From: Flavobacterium sp. 102 | Lineage (GTDB): Bacteria > Bacteroidota > Bacteroidia > Flavobacteriales > Flavobacteriaceae | DNA length: 64,000 nt | Assembly (NCBI RefSeq): GCF_003634615.1 | Contig: NZ_RBKX01000001.1 | Coordinates: forward strand, 3,038,001-3,102,000 | Direction of reading: 5' to 3' | Part shown: in pieces, positions 1-8,241 of the stretch | Layout of the letters: each line of letters begins with the position of its first letter | Numbering within the stretch: the first letter of the stretch is position 1 | Program-made: the position numbers and the translations under genes | The notes under the pieces: generated by a model | Databases searched by the model: none | Seen by the model: the letters and a program-made list of their open reading frames with translations, nothing else | Told to the model about the DNA's origin: nothing

Positions 1-462
1 TATCAAACCGATTTTATCATGACGCAGACCAATGTGTTTGCAACGGCCATAGCAGGTGCTGCAATAACTGATTTGGTGAGTGGTTACTTATCTGTGAATC
101 CCAATGAAATTAAGTTTGACTGCTGGAGGTTTGAATACCAGCAATTGCGCATGGGTAAATCGTTATTTGAGGATTTTGAAAGGTATCGGGCCAATTCACC
201 CATAACTTATGCATCGCAGGTCTCGAAGCCGATTTTTTCGTATACAGGAATGGAGGATACACAGGTTGTGCCGAATCAGACTATGGAGTTTTACCTTGCC
301 TTAAGAAGATTGAATAAAACGCACATTATGGTACTTTATCCGGGAGATGATCATGTAATTGAAAAAGAGGAAAATCAGATTGATTTAACGAATCGAAAGA
401 GGGAGTGGTTTGACTATTATCTTAAGGATGGGAAACGACCTGAGTGGTTTTCTCCACAATAA
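1..462 (+). CDS. S9 family (prolyl oligopeptidase-like) peptidase, C-terminal fragment
   Basis: This is the last ~153 codons of an exported S9-type serine peptidase; the reading frame is open from base 1, so the 5' part lies outside the window. The visible end aligns by eye with the C-termini of the two complete S9 proteins in this window: a FIMTQTNVF stretch that follows the GxSxGG nucleophile elsewhere, a GMED segment holding the likely catalytic Asp, and GDDHV with the likely catalytic His. The Ser itself is not included. It converges on the DUF6520-like gene, as in the second locus near 21.4 kb. Family assignment is solid; substrate is unknown. Confidence 0.85.
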   Translation, partial: YQTDFIMTQTNVFATAIAGAAITDLVSGYLSVNPNEIKFDCWRFEYQQLRMGKSLFEDFERYRANSPITYASQVSKPIFSYTGMEDTQVVPNQTMEFYLALRRLNKTHIMVLYPGDDHVIEKEENQIDLTNRKREWFDYYLKDGKRPEWFSPQ

Positions 463-467
463 TATAG

Positions 468-508
468 AGCAATGCAGTTCTGACTTAGCGGAACTGCATT
501 GCTTTTTT
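468..508 (+). terminator. Rho-independent terminator of the S9 peptidase
   Basis: A 13-bp perfect stem (468-480 with 491-503, loop 10 nt) is followed by a run of T. It lies 6 nt after the peptidase stop and separates it from the convergent DUF6520-like gene. Confidence 0.85.
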
Positions 509-516
509 AAACTACC

Positions 517-789
517 CTAAGGTCTGTAAAGCTTAACATCACACGTTGGAGCATTTGGTGTTACTTTACCCCATAGCTGGGAGGAACCCGATGTACAAAG
601 GTTTACCGATACCACGTTACTACACATAGCATCGATGTGACACGGGTCTGCCTGAGAAATAAATTTATATCCCTGAACAGGAACTAATGCTTTTGTGCTA
701 CTCATTGAAGTAGTTGTAAAAGCGGTTGCGATGCCCAATACCATTACCGCCAATGGCATCATGAGCTTTTTGAAAAAATTTGTTTTCAT
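517..789 (-). CDS. DUF6520-like small secreted four-cysteine protein
   Basis: A 90-residue protein. It begins with the MKTnFFK-lmmPlA pattern I associate with DUF6520, a family of small exported Bacteroidota proteins of unknown function. Residues 1-25 form a signal peptide or membrane segment. The mature part has four cysteines (PC, MC, LC, TC), suggesting two disulfides. It is the last gene of an AraC-MauE-propeller-DUF6520 group transcribed leftward, and its 81-nt leader resembles that of the paralogue at 21073. Its role could be a signalling peptide, a binding peptide or a processed peptide; the sequence does not decide. The existence of the gene is well supported by the conserved paralogue and synteny. 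Confidence 0.8.
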   Translation of the reverse strand: MKTNFFKKLMMPLAVMVLGIATAFTTTSMSSTKALVPVQGYKFISQADPCHIDAMCSNVVSVNLCTSGSSQLWGKVTPNAPTCDVKLYRP

Positions 790-870
790 AATACTAAATA
801 TTAAAAATTATTATGATCTACTCTTTTTTACAGGTTTTCGATCTTATCCCTGATACCGGCCGGTAAGTTT
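790..870 (-). promoter_or_regulatory. Conserved leader upstream of DUF6520 gene (locus 1)
   Basis: Read on the minus strand, this gap matches the gap at 20989-21072 in locus 2 along nearly its whole length. Shared blocks are GGCCGGTAYCAGG, AGATCGAA, ACCTGTA and AGTAGATCA, then the start ATGAAAACAA. CAGG and CCTG can pair to enclose the AGATCGAA block. Non-coding conservation of this kind suggests a regulator site or a structured 5' UTR. Confidence 0.55.
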
Positions 871-1971
871 TTAATCCACATTTAATTTTGATACATGGCT
901 TGCTGCCTTATTTTGGTTGATATAGTCTTGTAATTTGTAGCACACTATCTTGTCACCAATTAAGGCATAGCATAAATTTCCTTCTACCACTATGTTGCGC
1001 AACTTTGTTGTGCCGATATTGTAGATTGGAAAACTGGAGCGATAGGTTTTATTGGTCAAATCGTAAACATCAATGATAGCTGCCGTTTTCCAAATGTTTT
1101 CGGATTCGTATTGACCCGGTAATTGTGAATTCACATAAAGGTAATTTCCGGAAACAGCACTTGTTTTATTTACTACCAGTGGCGGTTCGGCAAATGTTTT
1201 TAAATTGGTATTTTTAATCTTGGTTAGTTTAATGTGTGCATGACTGACAGTATCAATTGTTTTACCCCGATAGTCTAGTTTTAATTGTGGGTCTGCCACT
1301 ATATATTCATTTCGATAGGTGTAAACATAAACGATACGATTTAAAGCATTATTAAACAGCAACACACCATCAGTGTCGAAAATGCCATCGAATTGTTTTT
1401 GCAATAATGAATTGCCATATTTTGATTTAGTATTGTCTGTCAAGTTTAGGTTTCCGATGATATTCTCGCCTCCTTTTGGCGAAATGTAACGCACAGCCAT
1501 ATTGATTGAATCCATAGGTATCAAGTGAGAAAAGATATTCCCTTTTTTAATTTTTAATTCAGCTACCCAATCTTTAGTATCTCCTTTAAAGATGTAAGGA
1601 ACTGTGCCTTCAAAAACATAAAAATTAGTGCCGAGTATTTTGATTTGTGGACCGTTAAAAGGCAAATTATTTTCGGTAAGTTTAATGTGGAAAACCTTTT
1701 TTGTTTGAAGTGCTGAATCTAATACCATTACTTGTAATGGTGCGGTATAATTGCCAAGGTAGATTTTACCATTTCCACTTCCTGCAAAGTAGTAGGAGTT
1801 ATAGCGTAAGTCTGCCTGATGGATTTCTTGGGCTGCGTGTTGTGGGAATCGGCGGGTAAATTTATTGTTATAATGAATTATCTTTTCGGAAGCACTATAG
1901 AGTACCACTACTGCAGAAGTTCCTAAAATGCTGCTAACTAAAAGTAATGTAAGTTTGATTTGCTTTTTCAT
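871..1971 (-). CDS. Membrane-anchored propeller-like protein of the DUF6520 locus
   Basis: A 366-residue protein. Residues ~7-28 form a hydrophobic N-terminal anchor, followed by a long beta-rich exported domain with spaced segments such as YYFAGSGNGKIYLGN and FDGIFDTDGVLLFNNALNRIVYVYTYRN. This suggests a six-bladed beta-propeller-like fold, but no blade repeat is clear enough to prove it. The whole protein aligns with the C-terminal two thirds of the 494-residue fusion at 19504. Shared landmarks are RRFPQ near the start, APLQV, TDGIFDTDG and a VNSxLxGxxExExIWK block. It starts 4 nt after the MauE-like gene stops, so the two are co-transcribed. Function is unknown; a role in binding or maturing the small cysteine protein is inferred from synteny. 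Confidence 0.75.
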   Translation of the reverse strand: MKKQIKLTLLLVSSILGTSAVVVLYSASEKIIHYNNKFTRRFPQHAAQEIHQADLRYNSYYFAGSGNGKIYLGNYTAPLQVMVLDSALQTKKVFHIKLTENNLPFNGPQIKILGTNFYVFEGTVPYIFKGDTKDWVAELKIKKGNIFSHLIPMDSINMAVRYISPKGGENIIGNLNLTDNTKSKYGNSLLQKQFDGIFDTDGVLLFNNALNRIVYVYTYRNEYIVADPQLKLDYRGKTIDTVSHAHIKLTKIKNTNLKTFAEPPLVVNKTSAVSGNYLYVNSQLPGQYESENIWKTAAIIDVYDLTNKTYRSSFPIYNIGTTKLRNIVVEGNLCYALIGDKIVCYKLQDYINQNKAASHVSKLNVD

Positions 1972-1975
1972 GATT

Positions 1976-2419
1976 TTAGAGATTTGTTACGCGTACTTTT
2001 TCGATTGGCATTATTATAATGGCTATTGCTGCCAATGTTGTGAATATTATATTAAAGATAAGGTGTTGGCTCCAAGACATCTTTTGTAGAATACCTCCAC
2101 ATGAGCAAGGAACAAATGCACTATAATTGAGTATAATGTAGATGTAGGATGTAAACATTATCATCAGGGTAAAAGCTGCAAAAAGTCCAAGCAATCTGAA
2201 CCTAGGTATCATTATCATTAGGGCTATTATGAATTCTGATATTGGTACAATGACTGAAACCCAAACTGCAAAGGGACTTAAGAGCGGAGATTGTCCTAAT
2301 TGCATTTTAAAAGTTTGAAAATCCAGCAATTTGCTAGTCGCCGCATAACAAAATAATACTGCGTAAAGACAACATATACTATTTACCGTGTAGTTTTGGA
2401 TTGTTGTTGAAAGTTTCAT
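1976..2419 (-). CDS. MauE/DoxX-like redox-associated membrane protein
   Basis: 147 residues with four predicted membrane spans (about 13-30, 52-72, 77-97, 117-138) and a CSCGG motif near residue 105 just before the last span. MauE-like proteins are four-helix membrane proteins linked to periplasmic thiol or disulfide chemistry. The CSC pair fits an exchangeable disulfide facing outward. It lies in the same transcription unit as the propeller-like protein and a four-cysteine secreted protein, consistent with oxidising or isomerising that substrate. It is nearly collinear with residues 1-150 of the fusion protein at 19504. Confidence 0.85.
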   Translation of the reverse strand: MKLSTTIQNYTVNSICCLYAVLFCYAATSKLLDFQTFKMQLGQSPLLSPFAVWVSVIVPISEFIIALMIMIPRFRLLGLFAAFTLMIMFTSYIYIILNYSAFVPCSCGGILQKMSWSQHLIFNIIFTTLAAIAIIIMPIEKVRVTNL

Positions 2420-2519
2420 TGCAATTAGATTTACTTGTTTTGGCTATGTAAAATTCTATAAATGAAATCTTTAAACTATTTCAATTTGGGAATATTTGCA
2501 GGTAAAAAACGGAATAAAG

Positions 2520-3071
2520 TTACAAGTCACTATTCTCGCGCTTGAGTTCGCTTGGAGGGTAATGGAATTTCTTTTTGAAAGCTTTGTAGAAGTTGACATA
2601 ATTATAAAAACCACTTATTAAAGCTATTTCTTTTAGAGGAATGGTGGTTTTTTCTATTAATGTATGGGACTTTTTGAGTCTTTCATCATTATAGAATTGG
2701 TAGACGCTAGTTTTTACTATTCTGCGGAAGTTCTCTTTTAAAGTGAACTCGTTTGTTCCGAACATTTTGGATAGTTTTTTTGTAGAGGGTAGCGGTTCTT
2801 CTAAATGATTTTGAATGTAGTCAAGGACTTTTTGAACCATGAGGACTGTTGTATCATTTGATGTACCTAAATCAATTTTGCTATTCTTGTAAGGACTCGA
2901 ATATTCGATTTCCTGCAATTTTTCGGCTACTTGGTTGAGCAGGTTTGCCAGTTCATCAAATTGCGCATCATGACCCTCTATTACCATTCGATAGGTAAGA
3001 TTGCCATTAGCGATTTCTAACAGCATGCGGTATATGGATTTTATCCGTTGTTGGTTTTGTTGGTTGTCCAT
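2520..3071 (-). CDS. AraC-family regulator with HAMP-like N-terminal region
   Basis: 183 residues. Residues ~85-180 form an AraC-type double helix-turn-helix (LSKMFGTNEFTLKENFRRIV, then IALISGFYNYVNFYKAFKKKFHYPPSELK). Residues ~10-60 carry a pattern IYRMLLEIANGNLTYRM...FDELANLLNQVAEKLQEI that resembles a HAMP linker, though no membrane span is present. It is the paralogue of the regulator at 18735, which sits at the same place in the mirrored locus. The promoter 50 nt upstream carries the shared ATTCYCGAAT palindrome, so autoregulation is plausible. The start is the first Met, 45-50 nt after the predicted transcription start. Confidence 0.85.
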   Translation of the reverse strand: MDNQQNQQRIKSIYRMLLEIANGNLTYRMVIEGHDAQFDELANLLNQVAEKLQEIEYSSPYKNSKIDLGTSNDTTVLMVQKVLDYIQNHLEEPLPSTKKLSKMFGTNEFTLKENFRRIVKTSVYQFYNDERLKKSHTLIEKTTIPLKEIALISGFYNYVNFYKAFKKKFHYPPSELKRENSDL

Positions 3072-3120
3072 CGGTATATATAAGTGTAGAAGTATCGAGA
3101 AGGAATGTGGTAAGTGAGTA

Positions 3121-3177
3121 CAAAACTATATAAAAGCAATTCCCGAATCAAGAAGTATAGTGTGTGATTCGGGAATT
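3121..3177 (-). promoter_or_regulatory. Promoter and operator of the AraC-type gene (locus 1)
   Basis: Read on the minus strand: AATTCCCGAATC (3177-3166), 14 nt, TTG (3151-3149), 20 nt, TAGTTTTG (3128-3121). TTG-N20-TANNTTTG is the Bacteroidota housekeeping promoter form. An inverted second copy of the operator (3138-3150) makes a 13-bp perfect stem with 3165-3177. The same module with identical spacings precedes the genes at 18735 and 57685. Confidence 0.7.
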
Positions 3178-3206
3178 AAACACCTTAATTTTGGTGGTGT
3201 TTTATA

Positions 3207-3238
3207 AAAAAAAGCATTGTAGTTTAGTTGCAATGCCT
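3207..3238 (-). terminator. Terminator of the integrase gene
   Basis: On the minus strand a GCATTG...CAATGC stem is followed by a run of eight T. It lies about 20 nt beyond the integrase stop codon. Confidence 0.7.
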
Positions 3239-3259
3239 TAAATTATCATTATTGAACTA

Positions 3260-4498
3260 TTAAGAGCTTTTAGCTAAAAGTTGGCTTGTGAATTTTTGTT
3301 TTAGGATAGCCATATCATCACTCACTTTTCTGTCAACTACCTTTGCATAGTGCTGCGTGGTTCTAATATTAGTATGCCCGAGCATTTTGCTTACGCTTTC
3401 AATAGGTACGCCATTTGTAAGTGTTATAGAGGTAGCAAATGAATGTCTGGCAAGATGAAAGGTTAATTCGGTTTTTATGCCACAGACATCTCCAATTTCT
3501 TTCAGATAACTGTTCATTTTTTGATTACTTAAAACAGGTAACAAATGTTCTTCATTTAAGCATTTTGGATGTGAAGCATATTTCGTCAATATTAGTTCTG
3601 CAATAGGGAGCAATGGAATTTTTGAACTAGTATCTGTTTTTTGTCTGTTTTTAAAAATCCATTTGTTGCCGTCAATTCCAATTCCGATATGCTCATAAGT
3701 CAATTGTTTTACATCAATGTAAGCAAGACCTGTAAAACAGCAAAAGACGAATATATCTCTTACCAGAATTAATCTCTCACTAGAGAACTTCTTATTATAA
3801 ATAATTTCGATTTCATTTTCAGTTAAGAAGTCTCGATCAATTTCTTTAATTTTTCCTTTGTACTTAGTAAATGGATTTTCATTAATCCAGCCGTTGTCGA
3901 TGCAAATCTGAATTATTTTTTTAAAATTCTTAATGTATTTTACGGTTGTATTATTACTGCATTTTCGTTCGGTTCTGAGATAAAAATCGTAATCAGTTAT
4001 AAAGGCTAAATCAATATCCTTGATATTAATATCAGTAATATTAAATTTCCACTTCATAAACTCGATAGTATGACTAAGAGATGTTTTATAGCGCTCTAAT
4101 GTTCCCGGAGAATATTCGCCAGTTGCCACTAACGCTTCTATTTGATTGTTGTGGTTTTGAAAGATTGGAACAAGTTTTCTTTGTTTTTCTGATTTGCCGG
4201 TCAGCACATTATTAAAAATTTCGGCGGTAATGTCTTTATCAACTGCAATTAATTTTTTTTCAATGTTAGAATTTTTTGCAATTAGTGAATCAAGGTGGCT
4301 ATTTATTGTTCTAGCTTCTTCTGAAGTGCCCTTCATTCTTCCAGCTTCTGTCGACCATTTGGTAGGATCAATAAACTTTCCAGTGCTCTTATCTAGGCGC
4401 TTTCCGTTGATTGTTGTTCTGTGATAAATAGGGACTAGTCCGTGTACGTTGGCTTTCGCTCTTTTTAGATAAAAAAGATTTGTGATTTTTGCATCCAT
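3260..4498 (-). CDS. Tyrosine recombinase / integrase, Bacteroidota conjugative-element type
   Basis: 412 residues with an N-terminal arm-binding domain (LKRAKANVHGLVPIYHRTTING), a SAM-like core-binding domain near 110-210 and a C-terminal catalytic domain. HLARHSFA supplies the HxxR pair, GHTNIRTTQHYAKV supplies the second His and the nucleophilic Tyr. Box I reads CFTGLAYIDV, so the usual first Arg is absent; the CTnDOT integrase is known to lack that Arg too. The gene sits 250 bp from the 3' end of tRNA-Ser and reads away from it, the usual place for an integrase of a tRNA-targeting element. The element would extend to lower coordinates; no conjugation genes are seen there within the window. 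Confidence 0.9.
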   Translation of the reverse strand: MDAKITNLFYLKRAKANVHGLVPIYHRTTINGKRLDKSTGKFIDPTKWSTEAGRMKGTSEEARTINSHLDSLIAKNSNIEKKLIAVDKDITAEIFNNVLTGKSEKQRKLVPIFQNHNNQIEALVATGEYSPGTLERYKTSLSHTIEFMKWKFNITDINIKDIDLAFITDYDFYLRTERKCSNNTTVKYIKNFKKIIQICIDNGWINENPFTKYKGKIKEIDRDFLTENEIEIIYNKKFSSERLILVRDIFVFCCFTGLAYIDVKQLTYEHIGIGIDGNKWIFKNRQKTDTSSKIPLLPIAELILTKYASHPKCLNEEHLLPVLSNQKMNSYLKEIGDVCGIKTELTFHLARHSFATSITLTNGVPIESVSKMLGHTNIRTTQHYAKVVDRKVSDDMAILKQKFTSQLLAKSS

Positions 4499-4692
4499 TT
4501 TGGTGACCTTTTAAATATTAATAATTTAGTTAAAAAGTCAAATCGGCACAAGATGTTCATTTTCTGAACTAGCTGTAAATACTGGTATTAGCGGTCAAAT
4601 AGGGGCACAATTTATAATAATGAAGATGTGCCCCGAATTATGCCCCTTTAGTATTGCGAATTAATGAATGTTTTGATATGGGATTAAAACAA
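4499..4692. other. Integrase-tRNA spacer with arm-type-like repeats (candidate att region)
   Basis: The gap between integrase and tRNA-Ser contains GGGGCACA (4602-4609) and its inverse TGTGCCCC (4627-4634), plus a third TGCCCCTTT (4641-4649). Such short repeats next to an integrase are typical of recombinase arm sites or an excisionase region. The core crossover site cannot be placed without the other attachment end. Confidence 0.4.
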
Positions 4693-4730
4693 AAAACCCC
4701 TAAAATCATAAGATTTATGGGGTTTTGAAG
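4693..4730 (-). terminator. Hairpin downstream of tRNA-Ser
   Basis: AAAACCCC and GGGGTTTT arms (4693-4700 with 4719-4726), extended by an imperfect A/T-rich inner stem, lie 20-60 nt beyond the tRNA 3' end. On the minus strand the stem is followed by T residues. Confidence 0.55.
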
Positions 4731-4749
4731 TACTTTAAAAAGTATTTTG

Positions 4750-4834
4750 CGGAGAAAGAGGGATTCGAACCCCCGGACCTGTTACAGTCAACAGTTTTCA
4801 AGACTGCCGCAATCGACCACTCTGCCATTTCTCC
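4750..4834 (-). tRNA. tRNA-Ser(TGA)
   Basis: The minus strand folds as a class II tRNA. The acceptor stem is GGAGAAA/TTTCTCC with discriminator G at 4750. The D arm follows TGGCAGAGTGG, the anticodon loop is CTTGAAA with anticodon TGA, a long variable arm follows, and the T arm contains GGTTCGAATCC. CCA is not encoded. The 3' end faces the integrase, which makes this tRNA the likely integration target. Confidence 0.95.
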
Positions 4835-4995
4835 AATAAGTCGGGCATTAATTTCTCAATGCGGTTGCAAATATAGCAACCTTTTTCATTTTGCAAAAAG
4901 ATTTAGGGTAAAAAATTAACTTATTTTTTTACCAAAAAGCTATTTCATTAATGCTGTGCCATTTAACGAATGTTATCTTGTAAGTTAAACGCTTT

Positions 4996-6459
4996 TTATA
5001 GTTTATTGATATAATTACTATACAAATCTTTGAACTGATATCCTACTGCCACTCTATCCTTGCTCAATTTGTCATACTCAACTAAACCCCACAACAAAAA
5101 TTCCTTCAGGAAATAGCGATCTTCCGATAAACAATTGGGTTGGTATTTCTGAACTAAATCGGATAATGGAGTGATAGCATCTAATTGTTTTTGATACTCA
5201 TTGTCTGTGGCGTCATCGAGCAATTCGAAACCTGTTTCGGTAAAAAACCATTCGAGTACTTTGGCGTACGGACTGGCATCGGCATCGCGTTCCAGTTTCT
5301 CAATTTTGGGAAAGTAAGCCGGAAAAAAGGTTTTAATGGCATCGCCTATTAAATGTTGGACCACCGTGGCAGCGCCTTCTTGTTCGCCTTCATAAACCAA
5401 TTCTACTTTACCGGTAATCGCCGGAATAATACCCATAAAATCAGACAAACGCACCATCGTAGTGTCGGCTCCTGCTAGTAGTGCCCTACGCTCGGCTGTG
5501 CTAACTAGGTTTTCAAAAGCGGTAATGCTCATTCGGGCACTGACCCCACTTTTGGAATCAATATACTCACTCTCTCGGGCTTCAAAACTTATCTGCTCCA
5601 ACAAGTCTTTGGCTAACGAAGGAACATAAACCGTATTGGCTTGTTGTTCATCTAGCTTAGCCTCTTGATCTGTAATGGTTCGGGCTATGGCTATCGTTTC
5701 GGGGTAATGTGTCAATATTTGGGAACCTATACGATCTTTTAACGGGGTAACAATACTACCTCTATTGGTGTAATCTTCCGGGTTGGCGGTGAATACAAAT
5801 TGCATGTCTAACGGCAAGCGGAGTTTAAAACCTCTTATTTGAATATCCCCTTCTTGTAAGATATTGAACAAGGCGACTTGAATGCGTGCCTGCAAATCGG
5901 GTAATTCATTGATCACAAAGATACAGCGGTTGGCTCGGGGAATCATCCCAAAATGGATGACGCGATCATCGGCATAGGAAAGTTTTAAATTGGCGGCCTT
6001 TATCGGGTCAATATCGCCTATCAAATCGGCTACGGTAACATCGGGCGTAGCTAACTTTTCGAAGAAACGTTCGCTGCGGTGAACCCAATTCACTGGTGTG
6101 GCATCACCTTGTTCGGCTATTAGGTCTTGGGCAAAACGCGACAACGGTTGCAAAGGATCATCATTAATCTCAGAACCCGCCACTACCGGAATATACTCGT
6201 CTAATAATTCAATCATTTTGCGTGCCAAGCGTGTTTTGGCCTGACCGCGAAGTCCCAATAAATTAATGTTGTGGCGTGATAAAATGGCCCGCTCCAACTC
6301 GGGGATAACGGTGTTTTCAAATCCGTGTACCCCTTCAAAAACCGGTTGCCCCGATTTTATTTTGTTACGCAAATTATCCCGCAACTCGTCTTTAATGCTT
6401 TTGGATTTATACCCTGCTTTTTTTAATTCGCCTAGTGTTTTTATGTTGTCTGTTTTCAT
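4996..6459 (-). CDS. MoxR/ChlI-like AAA+ ATPase
   Basis: 487 residues from the chosen start. It is an AAA+ protein of the magnesium-chelatase/MoxR group: a GLRGQAKT Walker A variant near residue 67 (Ala-Lys-Thr as in this group), an IFVINELPDL Walker B with Asn-Glu near 185, and NPEDYTNRG plus LKDRIGSQI for the sensor region. Such ATPases work with VWA proteins on metal insertion or protein maturation, and the upstream neighbour is a VWA protein, so they form a two-gene unit. An in-frame extension to 6564 exists, but it translates intergenic repeat DNA (PTTDNRQ repeats), so the Met at 6459 is preferred. The substrate is unknown; a true magnesium chelatase role is unlikely without chlorophyll or cobalamin genes nearby. 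Confidence 0.85.
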   Translation of the reverse strand: MKTDNIKTLGELKKAGYKSKSIKDELRDNLRNKIKSGQPVFEGVHGFENTVIPELERAILSRHNINLLGLRGQAKTRLARKMIELLDEYIPVVAGSEINDDPLQPLSRFAQDLIAEQGDATPVNWVHRSERFFEKLATPDVTVADLIGDIDPIKAANLKLSYADDRVIHFGMIPRANRCIFVINELPDLQARIQVALFNILQEGDIQIRGFKLRLPLDMQFVFTANPEDYTNRGSIVTPLKDRIGSQILTHYPETIAIARTITDQEAKLDEQQANTVYVPSLAKDLLEQISFEARESEYIDSKSGVSARMSITAFENLVSTAERRALLAGADTTMVRLSDFMGIIPAITGKVELVYEGEQEGAATVVQHLIGDAIKTFFPAYFPKIEKLERDADASPYAKVLEWFFTETGFELLDDATDNEYQKQLDAITPLSDLVQKYQPNCLSEDRYFLKEFLLWGLVEYDKLSKDRVAVGYQFKDLYSNYINKL

Positions 6460-6478
6460 TTTAAGTGTATGTTGTCTG

Positions 6479-6554
6479 TTATCGGTTGTCGGTTGACGGT
6501 TGTCGGTTGTCGGTTCTCCTATTCCTAATTCGTAATTCCTAATTCGTAATTCTC
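6479..6554. repeat. Two short tandem repeats between MoxR and VWA genes
   Basis: 6479-6517 is a run of CGGTTGTCGGTTG-type units. 6520-6554 is a run of ATTCCTAATTCGT-type units. Similar short spacer repeats recur at 19440, 28560-28700 and 57550, suggesting a genome-wide class of intergenic filler. Confidence 0.7.
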
Positions 6555-6570
6555 TTTTCTCCAAAACTAT

Positions 6571-7689
6571 CTATCTTATCTTCTTCTTCCTATTGGTTTC
6601 ATAATCCTCAAAAATCATTTCTCCTAAACCTTTCAATCCGGTGTAAAAAGCTTTCCCTTGATTGGCTTCGGTAAATCGGTTGACAAACTGCTGCAAATAA
6701 GGGTCATTGGCTATCATAAACGTGGTAATAGGAATGTGCAATTTACGGGCTTGTGCCGCTTGGTTGTAACACTGCTCCACGATGTATTGGTCTAAACCAT
6801 TGCTGTTCATGTAGTAGGTGCCATCCTTTTCACGCACGCAACTGGGCTTGCCATCGGTAATCATAAAAATCTGCTTGTTGGTATTGCGCTTTCGGCGAAG
6901 CATATCCATCGCCAATTGCAAACCGGCCACAGTATTGGTATGGTAAGGCCCTACGGTTAAATAGGGTAAATCTTTAATGGCAATGGGCCAAGCATCATTA
7001 CCAAAAACCAAGATGTCAATCGTATCTTTGGGATAACGGGTGGTGATTAATTCGGCCAACGCCATGGCTACCTTTTTGGCCGGGGTAATGCGGTCTTCGC
7101 CGTATAATATCATACTGTGGCTGATGTCAATCATCAAGACAGTACTCATTTGGGCTTTGAACTGGCTGTCTTCAACAACCAAATCGTTTTCGGTTAATTG
7201 AAACTCCCCTACACCATTGTTGATTTGGGCATTGCGTATGCTCTCGGTTAGGGAAATGTTTTCTAGTCCATCGCCAAAGTGGTACGCTCTGAACTCGCCT
7301 GTTTTTTCATCGCCGTTGCCGGAGTATTTGGTTTTGTGATTCCCACTACCCGACTTGTTGAGATTGCCAAATATTTGGTCTAGGGCGGCTTGTCTTATGG
7401 CTCTCTCGGTCTTAGCGGTAATGCCCATACCACCGCTGCCATCGGGTTTTACTTCCTCACGGATGTACCCTTTCTTCTTTAAGTCTTCCACAAAATCATC
7501 AATGGTGTATTGCTCGTCTGTTAATTTATATTCTACATCCAACTGCCGCAACCAATCAATGGCTTCCTCAAAATCACCGGAGGTGTGGGTAATTAATTCT
7601 TTGAATAGGTCAAACAATTTATCAAATGGCGAAAGAAATGGTGCTTCATAGGGCTTAAAGAAAAATCCTTTTTTTGTATTCTTTTCCAT
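6571..7689 (-). CDS. VWA-domain protein, partner of MoxR-like ATPase
   Basis: 372 residues. The C-terminal half is a von Willebrand A domain with the metal-ion-dependent adhesion motif DISHS at ~188-192, followed by TDGKPS and a long ordered fold to the end. Residues 1-175 are a linker-like region with a Gly/Lys-rich segment near 112-130. No signal peptide or membrane span is visible, so it is probably cytoplasmic. It is transcribed together with the AAA+ gene 111 nt downstream, the classic MoxR-VWA pairing. The specific client cannot be inferred. Confidence 0.85.
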   Translation of the reverse strand: MEKNTKKGFFFKPYEAPFLSPFDKLFDLFKELITHTSGDFEEAIDWLRQLDVEYKLTDEQYTIDDFVEDLKKKGYIREEVKPDGSGGMGITAKTERAIRQAALDQIFGNLNKSGSGNHKTKYSGNGDEKTGEFRAYHFGDGLENISLTESIRNAQINNGVGEFQLTENDLVVEDSQFKAQMSTVLMIDISHSMILYGEDRITPAKKVAMALAELITTRYPKDTIDILVFGNDAWPIAIKDLPYLTVGPYHTNTVAGLQLAMDMLRRKRNTNKQIFMITDGKPSCVREKDGTYYMNSNGLDQYIVEQCYNQAAQARKLHIPITTFMIANDPYLQQFVNRFTEANQGKAFYTGLKGLGEMIFEDYETNRKKKIR

Positions 7690-7719
7690 TGCATAAAATT
7701 ATCATTTATAGTTAAGACG

Positions 7720-8235
7720 TACGCCCAAACGAATGTTAATTTTTAGTGAAAGTGAGGGGTAGGATGTTTTGTAGTGAACGAGCTTCTCGATACAATTTTA
7801 CAAAGTAAAAACTAGCGTTTTTGCTTTGTAAAATCACTCGAAGTGACGCCCTTCGATACAATTTGAATTGCATTCAAAACACTCAGGGTGACGGTATTTA
7901 GTTGTTAGAACGTCAGTTCGAGTGGTTTTTGTGGAACGTAATGGGATAAAAGTGTATAGAAACGTTGTGTAAGAGGCTTCTCGATACAATTTTATAAACT
8001 AAAAACTAACGTTTTCAGTTTATAAAATCACTCGAAGTGACGCCCTTCGATACATTTTTGGCAAAGCCAAAAACACTCAGGGTGGCGGTATGGAGATGTT
8101 TAGTGACAATTGAAGTGATGTCCTTCGATACATTTTTGGCAAAGCCAAAAACACTCAGGGTGGCGGTTTAGTAGAGGCTCGTCAGTTCGAGTGGTTTTTG
8201 TGGAGTGTAACGCAACAAAAAATGTATCGAGAACC
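7720..8235. repeat. Cluster of constant-flank hairpin repeats
   Basis: Three copies of a repeat with fixed edges and changing centres lie here. 7781-7900 holds two successive centres (arms TTTACAAAG/CTTTGTAAA, then TTTGAAT/ATTCAAA). 7973-8092 holds arms TTTATAAACT/AGTTTATAAA, then TTTTTGGC/GCCAAAAA. 8117-8166 repeats the last of these. Edges read CTTCTCGATACA or CCTTCGATACA on one side and CACTCGAAGTGACG or CACTCAGGGTG on the other. No protein gene is evident. Confidence 0.7.
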
Positions 8236-8241
8236 GTTGTT

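Noticed and set aside
4725..4919. A 64-codon frame on the plus strand across the tRNA gene.
   Set aside because: It is antisense to a well-formed tRNA-Ser and has no family signature.
6460..6564. N-terminal extension of the MoxR-like ATPase with PTTDNRQ repeats.
   Set aside because: It translates short tandem repeat DNA of a type found in other intergenic regions; the Met at 6459 starts the conserved part.
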